A DNA stretch of 64,000 bases from an uncultured Tateyamaria sp. (GTDB lineage Bacteria; Pseudomonadota; Alphaproteobacteria; Rhodobacterales; Rhodobacteraceae), in contig NZ_CANNDO010000002.1 in assembly GCF_947503385.1 (NCBI RefSeq), positions 248,001-312,000 of the forward strand. The letters are read 5' to 3'. The notes below the pieces were generated by a model. The model saw nothing but the letters and a program-made list of their open reading frames with translations, did not search any database and had not been told where the DNA came from. Within the stretch, counting starts at the first letter, position 1. Every line of letters starts with the position of its first letter. Of the stretch, positions 18,722-29,033 are shown piece after piece. The position numbers and the translations under genes are program-made.

Positions 18722-20296
18722 ATGACCAGCCAGACCCATGACCGCCTTCTCATCATCGACTTTGGCAGCCAGGTGACGCAGCTTATCGCGCGCCGCCTGC
18801 GCGAGTTGAACGTCTATTGCGAAATTCACCCCTACCAGAATGTCACGATGGACTTCGTTGCGGCTTTTGCGCCCCGCGCCGTGATCTTTTCGGGTGGTCC
18901 CGATTCGGTGACACGCGACGGCTCCCCCCGCGCGCCGGAGGGCATCTTTGCGCTTGGCGTGCCCATCCTCGGCATTTGCTACGGCCAGCAGGTGATGATG
19001 CAACAGCTGGGCGGCGAGGTGCTGGGCGGCAAAATATCGGGCGGTGGCGGCACGGCAGAATTCGGCCGTGCTTTCGTGCAGCCCGCAGGCAGCCTGCCCT
19101 TGCTGGACGGATGGTTTGCCGAAGGTCCCGAACAGGTCTGGATGAGCCATGGCGACCACGTCGCACGCCTTGCTCCGGGGTTCGATGTCTATGGCACCTC
19201 GCCCAATGCCCCTTATGCCATCACGGCGGACACCAGCCGGAATTTCTATGCCGTGCAGTTCCACCCGGAAGTTCACCACACCCCCAAGGGCGCCATGCTA
19301 TACGAAAACTTTGTGCGTCTGGCCGGGTTCAAGGGCGACTGGACCATGAATGCGTACCGCGAGGAAGCGGTGCAGAAGATCCGCGATCAGGTCGGCGACG
19401 CCAAGGTCATCTGCGCCCTGTCCGGTGGTGTCGACAGTTCTGTGGCCGCTGCACTGATTCACGAGGCTATCGGTGACCAGCTGACCTGCGTCTTTGTCGA
19501 CCACGGCCTGTTGCGCAAGGACGAGGCCGAAGAGGTCGTGGGCATGTTCCGCGACCACATGAACCTGTCCGTGATCCACGCGGACGAGACCGAGCTTTTC
19601 CTCGGCGAACTTGACGGCCAATCCGACCCCGAGACCAAGCGCAAGATCATCGGCAAGCTCTTTATCGACGTGTTCCAGAAATACGCGGACCAGATCGACG
19701 GTGCGCAATTCCTTGCCCAAGGCACGCTCTACCCGGATGTCATTGAAAGCGTGAGCTTTTCCGGCGGGCCTTCGGTCACGATCAAGTCGCACCACAATGT
19801 CGGTGGCCTGCCGGAAAAGATGGGACTGAAACTGGTCGAACCGCTGCGCGAACTGTTCAAGGACGAGGTGCGCGCACTGGGCCGCGAACTGGGTCTGCCC
19901 GCGCATTTTATCGGGCGCCACCCCTTCCCCGGTCCGGGCCTTGCCATCCGCTGCCCCGGCGAGATCACGCGCCCCAAGCTGGAGATTCTGCGCGAGGCGG
20001 ATGCCGTCTATATCGATCAGATTCGCAAGCACGGCCTTTACGACGATATCTGGCAGGCCTTCTGCGCAATCCTGCCGGTTCGGACCGTGGGTGTTATGGG
20101 CGATGGCCGCACCTACGACTATGCCTGCGCCCTGCGCGCCGTCACATCCGTGGACGGCATGACAGCCGATTATTACCCGTTCAGCCACGATTTTCTCAGC
20201 GAAACCGCGACCCGCATCATCAACGAAGTGCCCGGCATCAACCGCGTGACCTACGATATCACGTCCAAACCGCCGGGAACCATCGAATGGGAGTAA
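18722..20296 (+). CDS. guaA: GMP synthase (glutamine-hydrolysing)
   Basis: 524 residues. It converts XMP to GMP using ATP and glutamine. An N-terminal class I glutamine amidotransferase domain has its nucleophile in GICYGQQ and His/Glu in [10 protein letters not shown]. The ATP-pyrophosphatase domain carries the P-loop [10 protein letters not shown], and the C-terminal dimerisation domain ends [11 protein letters not shown], which is nearly invariant. The start at 18722 ([17 protein letters not shown]) gives the standard length. It is followed 7 nt later by an FkbM-type methyltransferase. Confidence 0.98.
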   Translation: MTSQTHDRLLIIDFGSQVTQLIARRLRELNVYCEIHPYQNVTMDFVAAFAPRAVIFSGGPDSVTRDGSPRAPEGIFALGVPILGICYGQQVMMQQLGGEVLGGKISGGGGTAEFGRAFVQPAGSLPLLDGWFAEGPEQVWMSHGDHVARLAPGFDVYGTSPNAPYAITADTSRNFYAVQFHPEVHHTPKGAMLYENFVRLAGFKGDWTMNAYREEAVQKIRDQVGDAKVICALSGGVDSSVAAALIHEAIGDQLTCVFVDHGLLRKDEAEEVVGMFRDHMNLSVIHADETELFLGELDGQSDPETKRKIIGKLFIDVFQKYADQIDGAQFLAQGTLYPDVIESVSFSGGPSVTIKSHHNVGGLPEKMGLKLVEPLRELFKDEVRALGRELGLPAHFIGRHPFPGPGLAIRCPGEITRPKLEILREADAVYIDQIRKHGLYDDIWQAFCAILPVRTVGVMGDGRTYDYACALRAVTSVDGMTADYYPFSHDFLSETATRIINEVPGINRVTYDITSKPPGTIEWE

Positions 20297-20303
20297 CTGC
20301 GCC

Positions 20304-21236
20304 GTGAGGAAACTCTTTCCCAAAGGGGTCCGGCATCTGGCCGCAGTTTTGCGGGACGCGCCGCGCATTCCGCTGGCAACACTTGCCGCCGCTTTGGCAC
20401 AATTGCGCGCACCGCTTCCCGTCCTCGGAGAGACCGAAGGCGCCATCGGCAGCTACACCGGCGTGCGGGGCGAACACCATTTCGAGATGCTGGCGCGGGC
20501 CGAGTTTTCCGAAGAGCACTTTCGCCAGTTGACCAATGCGCTGCTGAAACCCGGCGACGTCGCCATAGATGTTGGCGCGAATGTGGGCACACATACGGTT
20601 CATCTCGCGCAGCTTGTCAGCAACGGGCATGTTTACGCATTCGAGCCGCAATCGCTGACCCACGCCATTCTGCGGGCCAATATCGTGCGCAACAAGTTGC
20701 GCAATGTCACGACCTTCCCCTTTGCGGCATCGGACACGACGGGCAACGTGCTGGCCATGCATCTTCCGGTGGCCTCGACGTTCAACAGCGGCATCGCCGC
20801 GGTCAGCGACGGTGGCAAACTTGGCGACAAAACGATCACTTACCGGATCGACGATCTGGACATACCCCCGACCCGCTTTATCAAGATCGACGTACAGGGT
20901 TCGGAACTGCGCGCGTTGCAAGGGGCTGCCGCACTGATCGCCCGCGACACACCCATCCTGTTTGTCGAGTTGGAAGAACAGCACCTCAAGGCGCTTGGAA
21001 CCGATACGCAGCAAGTGATGGAACATCTCTTGGGTCTCGACTATGTGCTGTTTCGCGTGTTGACCGATTATCCGTGCGACCACGTCTGTGTGCCCGCGTC
21101 AGAGGTTGACGATTTTGAGGCGCACATTTTGCCAAAGCTGGCGTTCGAGACGCAAAAGATTGCCGGGCGACGGGTCGCGCTGCGATTTGAGGGACGCAAA
21201 CCGCAAAACTACGCCGATGTCAGCGTGATCGCGTGA
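20304..21236 (+). CDS. FkbM family methyltransferase
   Basis: 310 residues with a GTG start. SAM-binding motif I is seen in DVAIDVGANVGTHTVHLA (about residues 88-105), then VYAFEPQ (motif II) and FIKIDVQGSELRALQG, which is characteristic of FkbM methyltransferases. These O-methylate sugars, lipids or secondary metabolites; the acceptor here is unknown. The gene starts 7 nt after guaA and may be read from the same message, although no functional link is expected. No glycan cluster is adjacent. Confidence 0.88.
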   Translation: MRKLFPKGVRHLAAVLRDAPRIPLATLAAALAQLRAPLPVLGETEGAIGSYTGVRGEHHFEMLARAEFSEEHFRQLTNALLKPGDVAIDVGANVGTHTVHLAQLVSNGHVYAFEPQSLTHAILRANIVRNKLRNVTTFPFAASDTTGNVLAMHLPVASTFNSGIAAVSDGGKLGDKTITYRIDDLDIPPTRFIKIDVQGSELRALQGAAALIARDTPILFVELEEQHLKALGTDTQQVMEHLLGLDYVLFRVLTDYPCDHVCVPASEVDDFEAHILPKLAFETQKIAGRRVALRFEGRKPQNYADVSVIA

Positions 21237-21264
21237 AACCGGCCGATCCGCGCGCACAACGCTC

Positions 21265-22122
21265 ATGACGCCGACGATCAAGGCCGCCGTGTGGATGATC
21301 GGCACGATCACGTCCTTTTCCGTTATGGCCGTGGCCGGGCGCGAGGTGAGCCATGCGCTCGATACGTTCGAGATCATGATGTACCGCAGCCTTGTGGGTG
21401 TGATCATCGTCGTTGTGTTTGCCACAGCAACCGGCACGTGGCGGCAGGTGGAAACCGCGCGGCTGGGCACGCATCTGGCGCGCAACGTGGCGCATTTCAC
21501 CGGGCAAAACCTGTGGTTTCTGGCCGTGACGCTGATCCCTCTCGCGCAGGTCTTTGCGCTGGAATTCACCACACCGATCTGGGTGATCCTGCTCAGCCCA
21601 TTGGTCTTGGGTGAACGGCTGACCCTTGTGCGCGCCGTTGCCGCCATTTTGGGATTCGTCGGCATACTGATCGTGGCACGCCCGGACATGGCCGGGATCA
21701 ACACAGGAATCATCACGGCGGCGTCCTGTGCGATCTTCTTTGCGATCACGATCATGCTGACCAAACGGCTAACACGGAACGAACAAATCGTGTCGATCCT
21801 GTTCTGGCTGACATCCATGCAGTTGGTCATGGGACTGGCCACCGCGGGATATGATGGTGATATCGCCTTGCCCGATCTGACAACCGGCCCTTGGGTGGTG
21901 CTGATCGGCCTTGCCGGTCTTCTGGCGCATTTCTGTCTGACCAAGGCCTTGTCCATCGCGCCCGCGACCGTTGTTGTGCCCATCGACTTTGTCCGCCTGC
22001 CAACCATCGCCGTGGTCGGGATGCTGGTCTATGGCGAGGCCATCGACATCTGGGTTCTTGTCGGCGCGGTGATCATTTTCGGCGGAAACTATCTCAACCT
22101 GTGGTGGGAAACGCGCACATAG
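21265..22122 (+). CDS. EamA (DMT superfamily) transporter, first of two
   Basis: 285 residues with about ten hydrophobic segments in two homologous halves, typical of drug/metabolite exporters with the EamA repeat. Family features include FTGQNLWFLAVTLIPLAQV, LEFTTPIWVILLSPLVLGE and, in the second half, APATVVVPIDFVRLPTIAVVG. The substrate is not predictable; relatives export amino acids, nucleosides or riboflavin, or import S-adenosylmethionine. A second, unrelated-in-detail EamA gene lies on the other side of fadL. Confidence 0.9.
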   Translation: MTPTIKAAVWMIGTITSFSVMAVAGREVSHALDTFEIMMYRSLVGVIIVVVFATATGTWRQVETARLGTHLARNVAHFTGQNLWFLAVTLIPLAQVFALEFTTPIWVILLSPLVLGERLTLVRAVAAILGFVGILIVARPDMAGINTGIITAASCAIFFAITIMLTKRLTRNEQIVSILFWLTSMQLVMGLATAGYDGDIALPDLTTGPWVVLIGLAGLLAHFCLTKALSIAPATVVVPIDFVRLPTIAVVGMLVYGEAIDIWVLVGAVIIFGGNYLNLWWETRT

Positions 22123-22196
22123 CCGCCGGTTGTGTCCGAGGGGCCACAGTTTTATGACGCTCCGTCACTTGGCCCAAAGTGCCCTTGGGTAAATAT

Positions 22197-22225
22197 TGAC
22201 GGGAAGGGCTTGAAATTGGCCTATT
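22197..22225 (+). promoter_or_regulatory. candidate sigma-70 promoter of fadL
   Basis: TTGACG (22197-22202), 17-nt spacer, GCCTAT (22220-22225), 51 nt before the fadL ATG. The -35 match is good and the -10 match is weak. Confidence 0.35.
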
Positions 22226-22276
22226 GCGTCCCAACGCCGCACCCACTCCACACCCGCGGCCTTGGGAGGAATAACA

Positions 22277-23524
22277 ATGAAAAACCGTGCTCTCGCGGTG
22301 GCGGCGCTCGCCGTCTCCGCAACATCGGTGCAGGCCGCTGGTCTGGATCGCTCAAACCAAAGCGTTTTGCCGATCTTCAATGACGACAACACGTTCAGCT
22401 TCAGCCTTGCGCATGTGAACCCCAGCGTGACCGGTACGGACGCACAAGGGGCGAGCTACGATGTCGGCGAATCCTACGAACAGACGACTTTCAGCTATAC
22501 CAAAGATCTGAACGACAAGTTCACGCTGGGTTTCATCATCGACCAGCCCTATGGAGCGGACGTCTTCTACAACGGTGACCCGACCACAACAAACCTTGGC
22601 GGCACCGGCGCAGATTTGTCGAGCGAAGCGTATACCCTTGTCGGCAAATACCGCTTTAACGACCGCGTCAGCGTGTTCGGCGGCATCAAAGCCCAGACCA
22701 TCCGCGCAGGCGTCAACCTGAGCGGCGATTCATATTCCAGCGCGATCGCGACCTCTGCCGTGGCGAGTGTTGCCGGTGTGGACGCAACCACGCTGGGCGC
22801 TGCCCTCTTGGGTGACCCAACGGCTGTTGCCGCATTGGGCGGCCCTGCGGTTGTCGGTGCTTTGGGTTTGCAAGTCGGCGGACAGATTGCTCAGTTTGAG
22901 GCCGATGGCGGCTATTCGTTCGAGATGGGCGGCGAGACAGAGTTTGGCTGGCTTGTTGGTGCAGCCTACGAAATTCCCGATATCGCGCTGCGTCTGGCGT
23001 TCACCTATCACGCAGAGATCGAATACACAGGCAGCACAAACGAAGTGCTGCTGGGCAACAATATCGCGGGCACCACCGACTTTGTGACCCCCGAAGCGAT
23101 CAATATCGACTTTCAGACCGGGATCGCGGCGGACACGCTGCTGATCGCCTCCTACCGCTGGACTGCGTTCGAAGATGTCGATCTGGTTCCCACCGGTCTG
23201 GGCAGCGACCTTGTCAATCTCGACAACGGGCAACGCTTTACCCTCGGTGTGGGTCGCCGGTTCAACGAGAACTTCTCGGGGACTGTGGTTCTGTCCTACG
23301 AGCCCACAGGCGACGACGATCTTGTGTCGCCCCTCGGCCCGACTGATGGCCTGTATGGTATCTCCGTTGGTGGTCGTTATGAAAAAGACAACCTGACCGT
23401 TTCAGGCGGCATCAATTACTCGTGGCTCGGCGACGCCCGCCCCGAAGTGGGTGGCCAACCGGTCGCGACGTTCGATGGCAACTCGTCGGTTGCTGTTGGT
23501 CTTAACGTCCAGTGGACATTCTAA
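22277..23524 (+). CDS. outer membrane protein transport protein, OmpP1/FadL/TodX family
   Basis: 415 residues. A signal peptide (MKNRALAVAALAVSATSVQA, cleavage about residue 20-21) leads into a 14-strand-type beta barrel. FadL-type porins admit hydrophobic compounds such as long-chain fatty acids or aromatics through the outer membrane. Typical features are the N-terminal plug region (GLDRSNQSVLPIFNDDN), alternating amphipathic strands, and a terminal Phe (VGLNVQWTF) recognised by the Bam machinery. The start at 22277 follows GGGAGGA. A hairpin terminator follows the gene. Hydrophobic substrate import is inferred from family membership. Confidence 0.9.
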   Translation: MKNRALAVAALAVSATSVQAAGLDRSNQSVLPIFNDDNTFSFSLAHVNPSVTGTDAQGASYDVGESYEQTTFSYTKDLNDKFTLGFIIDQPYGADVFYNGDPTTTNLGGTGADLSSEAYTLVGKYRFNDRVSVFGGIKAQTIRAGVNLSGDSYSSAIATSAVASVAGVDATTLGAALLGDPTAVAALGGPAVVGALGLQVGGQIAQFEADGGYSFEMGGETEFGWLVGAAYEIPDIALRLAFTYHAEIEYTGSTNEVLLGNNIAGTTDFVTPEAINIDFQTGIAADTLLIASYRWTAFEDVDLVPTGLGSDLVNLDNGQRFTLGVGRRFNENFSGTVVLSYEPTGDDDLVSPLGPTDGLYGISVGGRYEKDNLTVSGGINYSWLGDARPEVGGQPVATFDGNSSVAVGLNVQWTF

Positions 23525-23547
23525 GCCAAACATAGACCGTGACACAG

Positions 23548-23585
23548 AAAACCCCGGTTGGTTCCGCCAGCCGGGGTTTTTCTTT
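23548..23585 (+). terminator. Rho-independent terminator after fadL
   Basis: ACCCCGGTTGG pairs with CCAGCCGGGGT (one G-U wobble) around a short TTCCG loop, followed by TTTTTCTTT. It starts 24 nt after the fadL stop. Confidence 0.9.
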
Positions 23586-23628
23586 GCACAAGAAACGGGT
23601 GGCGGGGGGCCAGTGCGACTGTCATTGA

Positions 23629-24570
23629 ATGCCCATGATGACACAAAAATCACTTTCCGGACGGGCATGGGCTGAACTTTTGCTGCTTGCAGCGATTTGG
23701 GGTGGGTCGTTCCTGTCCATCCGCATCGCTCTTGATGAGGTTGGCCCGCTCACCTCCGTTGCGCACCGCACCTTCTGGGCGATGCTGGTGCTTTGGGCAG
23801 TTGTGGGAGTCATGCGCCTGCCGGTGCCCCGTGATCCGCGTATTTGGCTCGCCTTTCTCGGTATGGGCCTTTTGAACAACGTGATCCCGTTTGGCCTGAT
23901 GGCATGGGGGCAATTGTACATCGAAACCGGGCTCACCTCGATTCTGAACGCAGCCACTGCGATCTTTGGCGTGATCGTGGCTGCCCTTTTCTTTGCCGAT
24001 GAGCGTATGACGCTGCGCAAAGGCATTGGCGTCACGCTGGGCTTTCTCGGGGTGGCAACCGCCATCGGCCTTGAGAATTTTCGCAATTTTGACCTGCGCA
24101 GCCTTGCACAGATTGCGATTATCGGCGGCACGATCAGCTATGCGCTGGCTGGCGCCTTTGCCCGCCACTTTTTTGCGGGACTGTCCCCGCAAATGTCTGC
24201 CGCCGGGATGTTGACCGGGGCGACGATTATGACCGTTCCGCTGGCATGGGTGGTCGAGGGCCCCATGTCCCTCGGGTTGCAGACCGACACAATTCTCGCA
24301 ATCGGATACTATGCAATCATCGCCACGGCGGGGGCTTATCTGCTGTATTACCGTGTGCTGGCTATGGCGGGTTCCGGCAACCTGATGCTGGTCACGCTGC
24401 TGATCGCCCCGGTCGCGATTGTGTTGGGTGCGCTGGTCCGGAACGAAGCGCTGTCGCCCAACGCCTTTGCCGGTTTTGGCCTGCTGGCCCTTGGCCTGAT
24501 CATCCTTGACGGTCGCGTCTGGCACCTGCTGCGCCGCCGTGCCGTTGACCGCCCCAGCGGCCACAGCTAG
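23629..24570 (+). CDS. EamA (DMT superfamily) transporter, second of two
   Basis: 313 residues with ten predicted membrane segments. Diagnostic features: LLLAAIWGGSFLSIRIALDEVGP in the first segments, GLLNNVIPFGLMAWGQLYI, LTSILNAATAIFGVIVAALFF, and the second-half motif LMLVTLLIAPVAIVLG. It is a probable exporter of a small metabolite, substrate unknown. Three in-frame ATGs (23629, 23635, 23638) are possible starts. It lies 104 nt after fadL with a terminator between, so it is a separate transcription unit. Confidence 0.9.
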   Translation: MPMMTQKSLSGRAWAELLLLAAIWGGSFLSIRIALDEVGPLTSVAHRTFWAMLVLWAVVGVMRLPVPRDPRIWLAFLGMGLLNNVIPFGLMAWGQLYIETGLTSILNAATAIFGVIVAALFFADERMTLRKGIGVTLGFLGVATAIGLENFRNFDLRSLAQIAIIGGTISYALAGAFARHFFAGLSPQMSAAGMLTGATIMTVPLAWVVEGPMSLGLQTDTILAIGYYAIIATAGAYLLYYRVLAMAGSGNLMLVTLLIAPVAIVLGALVRNEALSPNAFAGFGLLALGLIILDGRVWHLLRRRAVDRPSGHS

Positions 24571-24607
24571 GACACCGGCAACGAAACCGGGGATGACGGG
24601 GGCCTTC

Positions 24608-25477
24608 ATGCTCTACAAAGATGCCGATGCGTGGCGCGCCGCCAAAAACCGGCGGGTGATGGTGTTTGGCATGTCGGGCCTTGGCAAGACGCATATGTCC
24701 ACGACCCTGCGCGCGTCCGGCACCTGGTTCCACTACTCCATCGATTACCGCATCGGCACGCGGTACATGGGCGAGTTCATCACCGACAACGCCAAGGCCG
24801 AAGCGATGAAGGTGCCGTTCCTGCGCGACCTGTTGATGAGCGATTCGATCTATATCGGCTCCAACATCACCTTCCACAACCTCAGCCCGGTCTCGACCTA
24901 TCTGGGCAAGCCCGGCGATGCGGCCAAGGGCGGGCTGCCCATCGCCGAGTATCGCCGCCGGCAAGAGCAGTTTCGCCGCTCCGAAATCTCGGCGCTGGAG
25001 GATACCGGCCATTTCGCGGAACGGGCGCAGCGGCTTTATGGCTATCCCAGCTTTATCTGCGACACGGGCGGGTCAATCTGCGAGTGGGTGGACCCGGCCA
25101 ACGACCGGGACCCGCTGATGACCACGCTCAGCACCGTGTGCCTGCCCATCTGGATCAAGGGAGACGCGGCCCACACCGCCGCCCTGATCGAACGGTTCGA
25201 CCGCGCGCCCAAACCCATGGCCTACCAGCCGGGGTTCCTGCTGGACTGTTGGACCGCCTATCTGGCCGAAACCGGCCTTGCCGAAGACGCGGTGGACCCT
25301 GACGCCTTTGTCCGCTGGACCTATGCGCGCGCTCTTGCCCATCGCCAGCCGCGCTACGAGGCGATGTCGCGCTGGGGTGTGACCGTGACCGCGGACGAGG
25401 TCGCCTCGCTCAAAGGTGAAGCGGATTTCACCGATCTCATCGCCGCAGCCCTTGAGCGCAAGGCTGCCGCCAATTAA
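24608..25477 (+). CDS. uncharacterised P-loop NTPase
   Basis: 289 residues. A Walker A motif GMSGLGKT is at residues 21-28, right after VMVFG, which is a beta-strand/P-loop arrangement. The next segment ([21 protein letters not shown]) is highly structured and aromatic. There is no membrane segment or recognised transport or signalling domain. Similar to small ATPases annotated only as 'ATPase' in roseobacters. I chose ATG 24608 ([14 protein letters not shown]); ATG 24593 is also possible. It lies 32 nt before metA, so the two may be co-transcribed. The substrate and biological role are unknown. Confidence 0.75.
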   Translation: MLYKDADAWRAAKNRRVMVFGMSGLGKTHMSTTLRASGTWFHYSIDYRIGTRYMGEFITDNAKAEAMKVPFLRDLLMSDSIYIGSNITFHNLSPVSTYLGKPGDAAKGGLPIAEYRRRQEQFRRSEISALEDTGHFAERAQRLYGYPSFICDTGGSICEWVDPANDRDPLMTTLSTVCLPIWIKGDAAHTAALIERFDRAPKPMAYQPGFLLDCWTAYLAETGLAEDAVDPDAFVRWTYARALAHRQPRYEAMSRWGVTVTADEVASLKGEADFTDLIAAALERKAAAN

Positions 25478-25509
25478 GTCTGCGCTTCGCACTTACCCGG
25501 ATCGAACAA

Positions 25510-26457
25510 ATGCCCATCAAACTGCCCTCCACCCTGCCCGCCTATAACGTGCTCACGCGCGAAGGCGTCATGGTGATGGACGACGAGCTGGCCGCGCATC
25601 AGGATATACGCCCGCTCAAGATCGGGCTGCTGAACCTGATGCCCAAGAAAATCCAGACCGAGACGCAGTTTGCCCGCCTGATCGGCGCCACCCCCCTACA
25701 GATCGAACTGACGCTGATCCGCATGTCCGATCACGAGGCCAAGAATACCGCCTCGGACCATATGGACAGCTTTTACCGGACGTTCCGCGACGTGCGGGAC
25801 GAGAAATTCGATGGGCTAATCATCACCGGCGCACCGATCGAGCATCTGCCGTTCGAAGAGGTCAGCTATTGGGACGAACTGTGCGAGGTAATGGACTGGA
25901 CCCAGACGCACGTGCATTCCACCTTTGGCGTATGCTGGGGCGGGATGGCGATGCTGCACCATTTCCACAATGTGCCCAAGCACATGCTGGACCAAAAGCT
26001 GTTTGGTGCCTTCCGCCACACGAACCTAGCGCCCGCTTCGCCCTATTTGCGCGGCTTTTCGGATGACTGTGTCGTGCCCGTGTCGCGCTGGACCGAGGTG
26101 CGGCAAGCCGAAGTTGAGGCTGCGGGCCTGCCTGTGCTGCTGGGCTCGGACGTGACGGGCCCCTGCCTGATCGAGGATCCGGCGCACCGCGCGCTCTATA
26201 TTCTCAACCACTTTGAATATGACAGCGACACGCTCAAACAGGAATACGACCGCGATCTGGCCTCCGTACAGGTCGAAGGGGCCGAGATCGAGGTGCCGGT
26301 GGGCTATTTCCCCAACAACGACCCGGCCCAGACCCCGGCCAACCGGTGGCGCAGCCACGCGCATCTGCTCTATGGCAACTGGATCGCAGAGATCTATTTG
26401 ACCACCCCGTACGATATGGACCGGATCGGGCAGGAACAAACCGACCTGCGGGGGTGA
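25510..26457 (+). CDS. metA: homoserine O-acyltransferase MetA (acetyl-CoA type inferred)
   Basis: 315 residues. It acylates homoserine in methionine synthesis. The nucleophile is Cys142 (FGVCWGG), and the catalytic His/Glu are in ILNHFEYD. Residue 111 is Glu ([13 protein letters not shown]). In MetA proteins Glu at 111 selects acetyl-CoA, while the Gly of E. coli selects succinyl-CoA, so this is probably homoserine O-acetyltransferase in spite of the metA name. No SAM-II riboswitch can fit in the 32 nt upstream. It is followed after 1 nt by an alpha/beta hydrolase. Confidence 0.95.
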   Translation: MPIKLPSTLPAYNVLTREGVMVMDDELAAHQDIRPLKIGLLNLMPKKIQTETQFARLIGATPLQIELTLIRMSDHEAKNTASDHMDSFYRTFRDVRDEKFDGLIITGAPIEHLPFEEVSYWDELCEVMDWTQTHVHSTFGVCWGGMAMLHHFHNVPKHMLDQKLFGAFRHTNLAPASPYLRGFSDDCVVPVSRWTEVRQAEVEAAGLPVLLGSDVTGPCLIEDPAHRALYILNHFEYDSDTLKQEYDRDLASVQVEGAEIEVPVGYFPNNDPAQTPANRWRSHAHLLYGNWIAEIYLTTPYDMDRIGQEQTDLRG

Positions 26458-26458
26458 C

Positions 26459-27430
26459 ATGAAAACGGCGTTGATCCTTTTGGTTGCGGTGATTGTCATC
26501 ACCATTGGCGCAGTGCAGTACCTTGCCGCCAAACGGGAACGCGAGGCCGCGGCCGCCTACCCGCCCCAAGGCCAGTTGCTGGACGTGGACGGTGTGACGG
26601 TTCACGCCGAACAGGTGGGCACCGGCCCGGATGTGGTGCTGCTGCACGGCGCATCGGGCAACACCCGCGACTGGACCTTTGCCTTTGCCGACAGACTCAA
26701 GGACCGTTACCGCGTGACGATGCTGGACCGGCCCGGTCTGGGCTGGACCGAACATGTCGCCCCGCATCACGCCCGCGCCTGGAGCAGCGCGCACGCCAAT
26801 CCGACCGAACAGGCGCAACTGCTCAAGGCGGCGACGGATCGGCTGGGCGTCGACACGCCCATCGTTGTTGGCCATTCCTTTGGCGGGATCGTGGCGCTGG
26901 CATGGGCGCTTGAATTTGATGATCTTGCGGGCATCGTATCTGTCGCAGGTGTCGCGAACCCGTGGCCCGGATCGCTTGACTGGACTTACAACCTGAACGG
27001 ATCTGCTGCGGGCGGCGGACTGGCTGTCCCGCTGTTTTCTGCCTTTGTCCCAGAGCCTTATGTGAAAAACATCGTGGCGAACATCTTTGCGCCGCAAACG
27101 GCACCCGAGGGCTATCTGGACCATGTGGGTCCCGCCCTGACCCTGCGCCGCGCGTCAATGCGCGCCAATGCGCGGCAGGTGAACTGGCTGCGCCCCCACG
27201 TGGTCGAGATGTCGGCCCGCTATGGCCAGATCAACGTGCCGGTCGAGATCGTGCACGGCGACGCCGACAGCATTGTGCCGCTGGAGGTGCATTCTGCCAA
27301 GCTGCCGAAACAGATTGGCGGTGCCAACCTGAGGATCTTGCCCGGTGTTGGTCACATGCCGCAACACAGCCACGCGGACGAAGTTATTGCGGCGATTGAC
27401 CGTGCTGCACAACGCGCAGGTTTGCGTTAA
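26459..27430 (+). CDS. alpha/beta hydrolase, membrane-anchored
   Basis: 323 residues. An N-terminal hydrophobic segment (TALILLVAVIVITIGAVQYL, residues 3-22) probably anchors it in the inner membrane with the enzyme outside. The catalytic triad is visible: Ser in VVGHSFGGIVAL, Asp in EIVHGDADSIVP, and His in LPGVGHMPQ; the oxyanion strand is VVLLHGASGNTRDW. The substrate is unknown. It starts 1 nt after the metA stop and is likely in the same operon. Confidence 0.88.
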   Translation: MKTALILLVAVIVITIGAVQYLAAKREREAAAAYPPQGQLLDVDGVTVHAEQVGTGPDVVLLHGASGNTRDWTFAFADRLKDRYRVTMLDRPGLGWTEHVAPHHARAWSSAHANPTEQAQLLKAATDRLGVDTPIVVGHSFGGIVALAWALEFDDLAGIVSVAGVANPWPGSLDWTYNLNGSAAGGGLAVPLFSAFVPEPYVKNIVANIFAPQTAPEGYLDHVGPALTLRRASMRANARQVNWLRPHVVEMSARYGQINVPVEIVHGDADSIVPLEVHSAKLPKQIGGANLRILPGVGHMPQHSHADEVIAAIDRAAQRAGLR

Positions 27431-27481
27431 GCCCCGCGCTGCCCCATATTGCATGTTAAGAGCAGTAACTTGGAGCAGCCC

Positions 27482-28351
27482 ATGAGCCTCCCTTTTGACG
27501 GCGCGATCACCGATTTCTTTGAGAACGGTGCGCCGGACGACATCCGGACCAAGCTCCGCACCGCGGACAAGAGCGATATCCTGACCCCGTCCTATCCCCA
27601 TTCCGAGCGTATGAAGCGCAAGGTCTACGAGGACGAGATGGACGCCCTGCAAATTGAACTGGTCAAGATGCAGGACTGGGTCAAGGAAACCGGCGCCCGC
27701 GTCGCCTGCGTGTTCGAAGGTCGCGATGCCGCCGGAAAAGGCGGTACAATCAAACGGTTCCGCGAGAACCTTAATCCACGGGGTGCGCGCGTTGTCGCGC
27801 TGTCGAAACCATCGGAAACCGAACGATCAGAATGGTATTTTCAACGCTACATCCGGCAGTTGCCTGCGGGCGGTGAGATCGTGTTCTTTGACCGCAGCTG
27901 GTACAATCGCGGCGTTGTGGAAAAGGTCTTCGAGTTCTGCACAGATGCGCAGCGCGAACACTTCTTTGCGCAGGTCAAACCGTTCGAGGATATGCTGGTC
28001 GAAGACGGTATCCACGTCTTTAAATTCTGGCTGAACGTCTGCCGCGCCGAACAATTGCGCCGGATCATGGCGCGCGAAAACGACCCGCTGAAACAGTGGA
28101 AACTAAGCTGGATCGACGTGGAGGGCCTCAAGAAATGGGACGCCTATACGGATGCGATCCGCGAAACGCTGGAACGGTCGCAATCGGATCACGCCCCGTG
28201 GACCATCGTCCGGTCCGACGACAAGAAACGCGCCCGCCTGAACGCGATCCGCACCGTGCTGCACGGGCTCGACTACACTAACAAGGACGCCCAAGCCATT
28301 GGAAAGATAGACAAAGGCATTTGTGGCGGCCCGGACATCTGGGATGCCTAA
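27482..28351 (+). CDS. ppk2: polyphosphate kinase 2
   Basis: 289 residues. It transfers phosphate between polyphosphate and nucleotides. Seen: Walker [17 protein letters not shown] (about residues 79-94), [10 protein letters not shown], and the Walker B/lid segment [19 protein letters not shown], all diagnostic. The length fits class I PPK2. The start at 27482 follows GGAGC. It overlaps the TetR-family regulator by 8 nt, so the two are probably coupled. Preferred nucleotide (GDP or ADP) cannot be read from the sequence. Confidence 0.93.
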   Translation: MSLPFDGAITDFFENGAPDDIRTKLRTADKSDILTPSYPHSERMKRKVYEDEMDALQIELVKMQDWVKETGARVACVFEGRDAAGKGGTIKRFRENLNPRGARVVALSKPSETERSEWYFQRYIRQLPAGGEIVFFDRSWYNRGVVEKVFEFCTDAQREHFFAQVKPFEDMLVEDGIHVFKFWLNVCRAEQLRRIMARENDPLKQWKLSWIDVEGLKKWDAYTDAIRETLERSQSDHAPWTIVRSDDKKRARLNAIRTVLHGLDYTNKDAQAIGKIDKGICGGPDIWDA

Positions 28352-28961
28352 ACGCGGTTATCACCATGGCAATCTGCGGCAAGCGTTGATCGAAGCGGCC
28401 TTGCAACTGATCGAGGACAAGGGCCCCACAGGCTTTACCCTGTCCGAGGCAGCCAAGCAGGCTGGCGTAACGCCTGCTGCTGTGTACCGCCACTACGAAG
28501 GCCGAGAAGACCTGATCGCGGAATGTGCGCGGCAGGGCTATGGCATCTTTGCTGACCTGATGGAGCACGCCTATCAATCGGGCCAGCCATCGGCGTTGGC
28601 TGCGTTTGAGGCGACGGGGCGCGCCTATCTCGCCTTTGCCCGGCGGTTTCCGGGGCACTATATTGCCATGTTCGAGAGCGGGATTTCCACCAATCGCACG
28701 CCGGAATTGGCAGATGTGGCAACCCGCGCCAATGCGGTGCTTGAAAAGGCGGCAGGCGATTTGTCCAAACACATCCCCGAAGACAAGCGCCCCCCCGCGT
28801 CGATGTTTTCCGCCCATATCTGGGCGATGAGTCACGGTGTTGTCGAACTTTTTGCGCGCAACTCTCCCGGTCGCGCCTCGCCCTTTCCGCCCGAAGATCT
28901 GCTGGAGACTGGCATCGGCATTTACCTGCGCGGCCTTGGACTGATCCGCCCCGACAATTGA
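28344..28961 (+). CDS. TetR/AcrR family transcriptional regulator
   Basis: 205 residues. The N-terminal DNA-binding domain (about 4-50) has [21 protein letters not shown] and the helix-turn-helix [22 protein letters not shown]. The C-terminal ligand/dimer domain resembles the WHG type ([16 protein letters not shown]). I chose the ATG at 28344, which overlaps the end of ppk2; a GTG at 28323 is also possible. The ligand and targets are unknown; the overlap suggests it reports on, or is made together with, polyphosphate kinase. Confidence 0.88.
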   Translation: MPKRGYHHGNLRQALIEAALQLIEDKGPTGFTLSEAAKQAGVTPAAVYRHYEGREDLIAECARQGYGIFADLMEHAYQSGQPSALAAFEATGRAYLAFARRFPGHYIAMFESGISTNRTPELADVATRANAVLEKAAGDLSKHIPEDKRPPASMFSAHIWAMSHGVVELFARNSPGRASPFPPEDLLETGIGIYLRGLGLIRPDN

Positions 28962-29033
28962 AAGATGTGATTTCTCTTTGTGATTGAACGCCTCCGTGCA
29001 ACCGTTGCTGTGTTGAACGGAAAGGATAGTCAT

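Noticed and set aside
25478-25509. Possible SAM-II riboswitch before metA
   Set aside because: The gap is only 32 nt and no SAM-II pseudoknot consensus can be placed.
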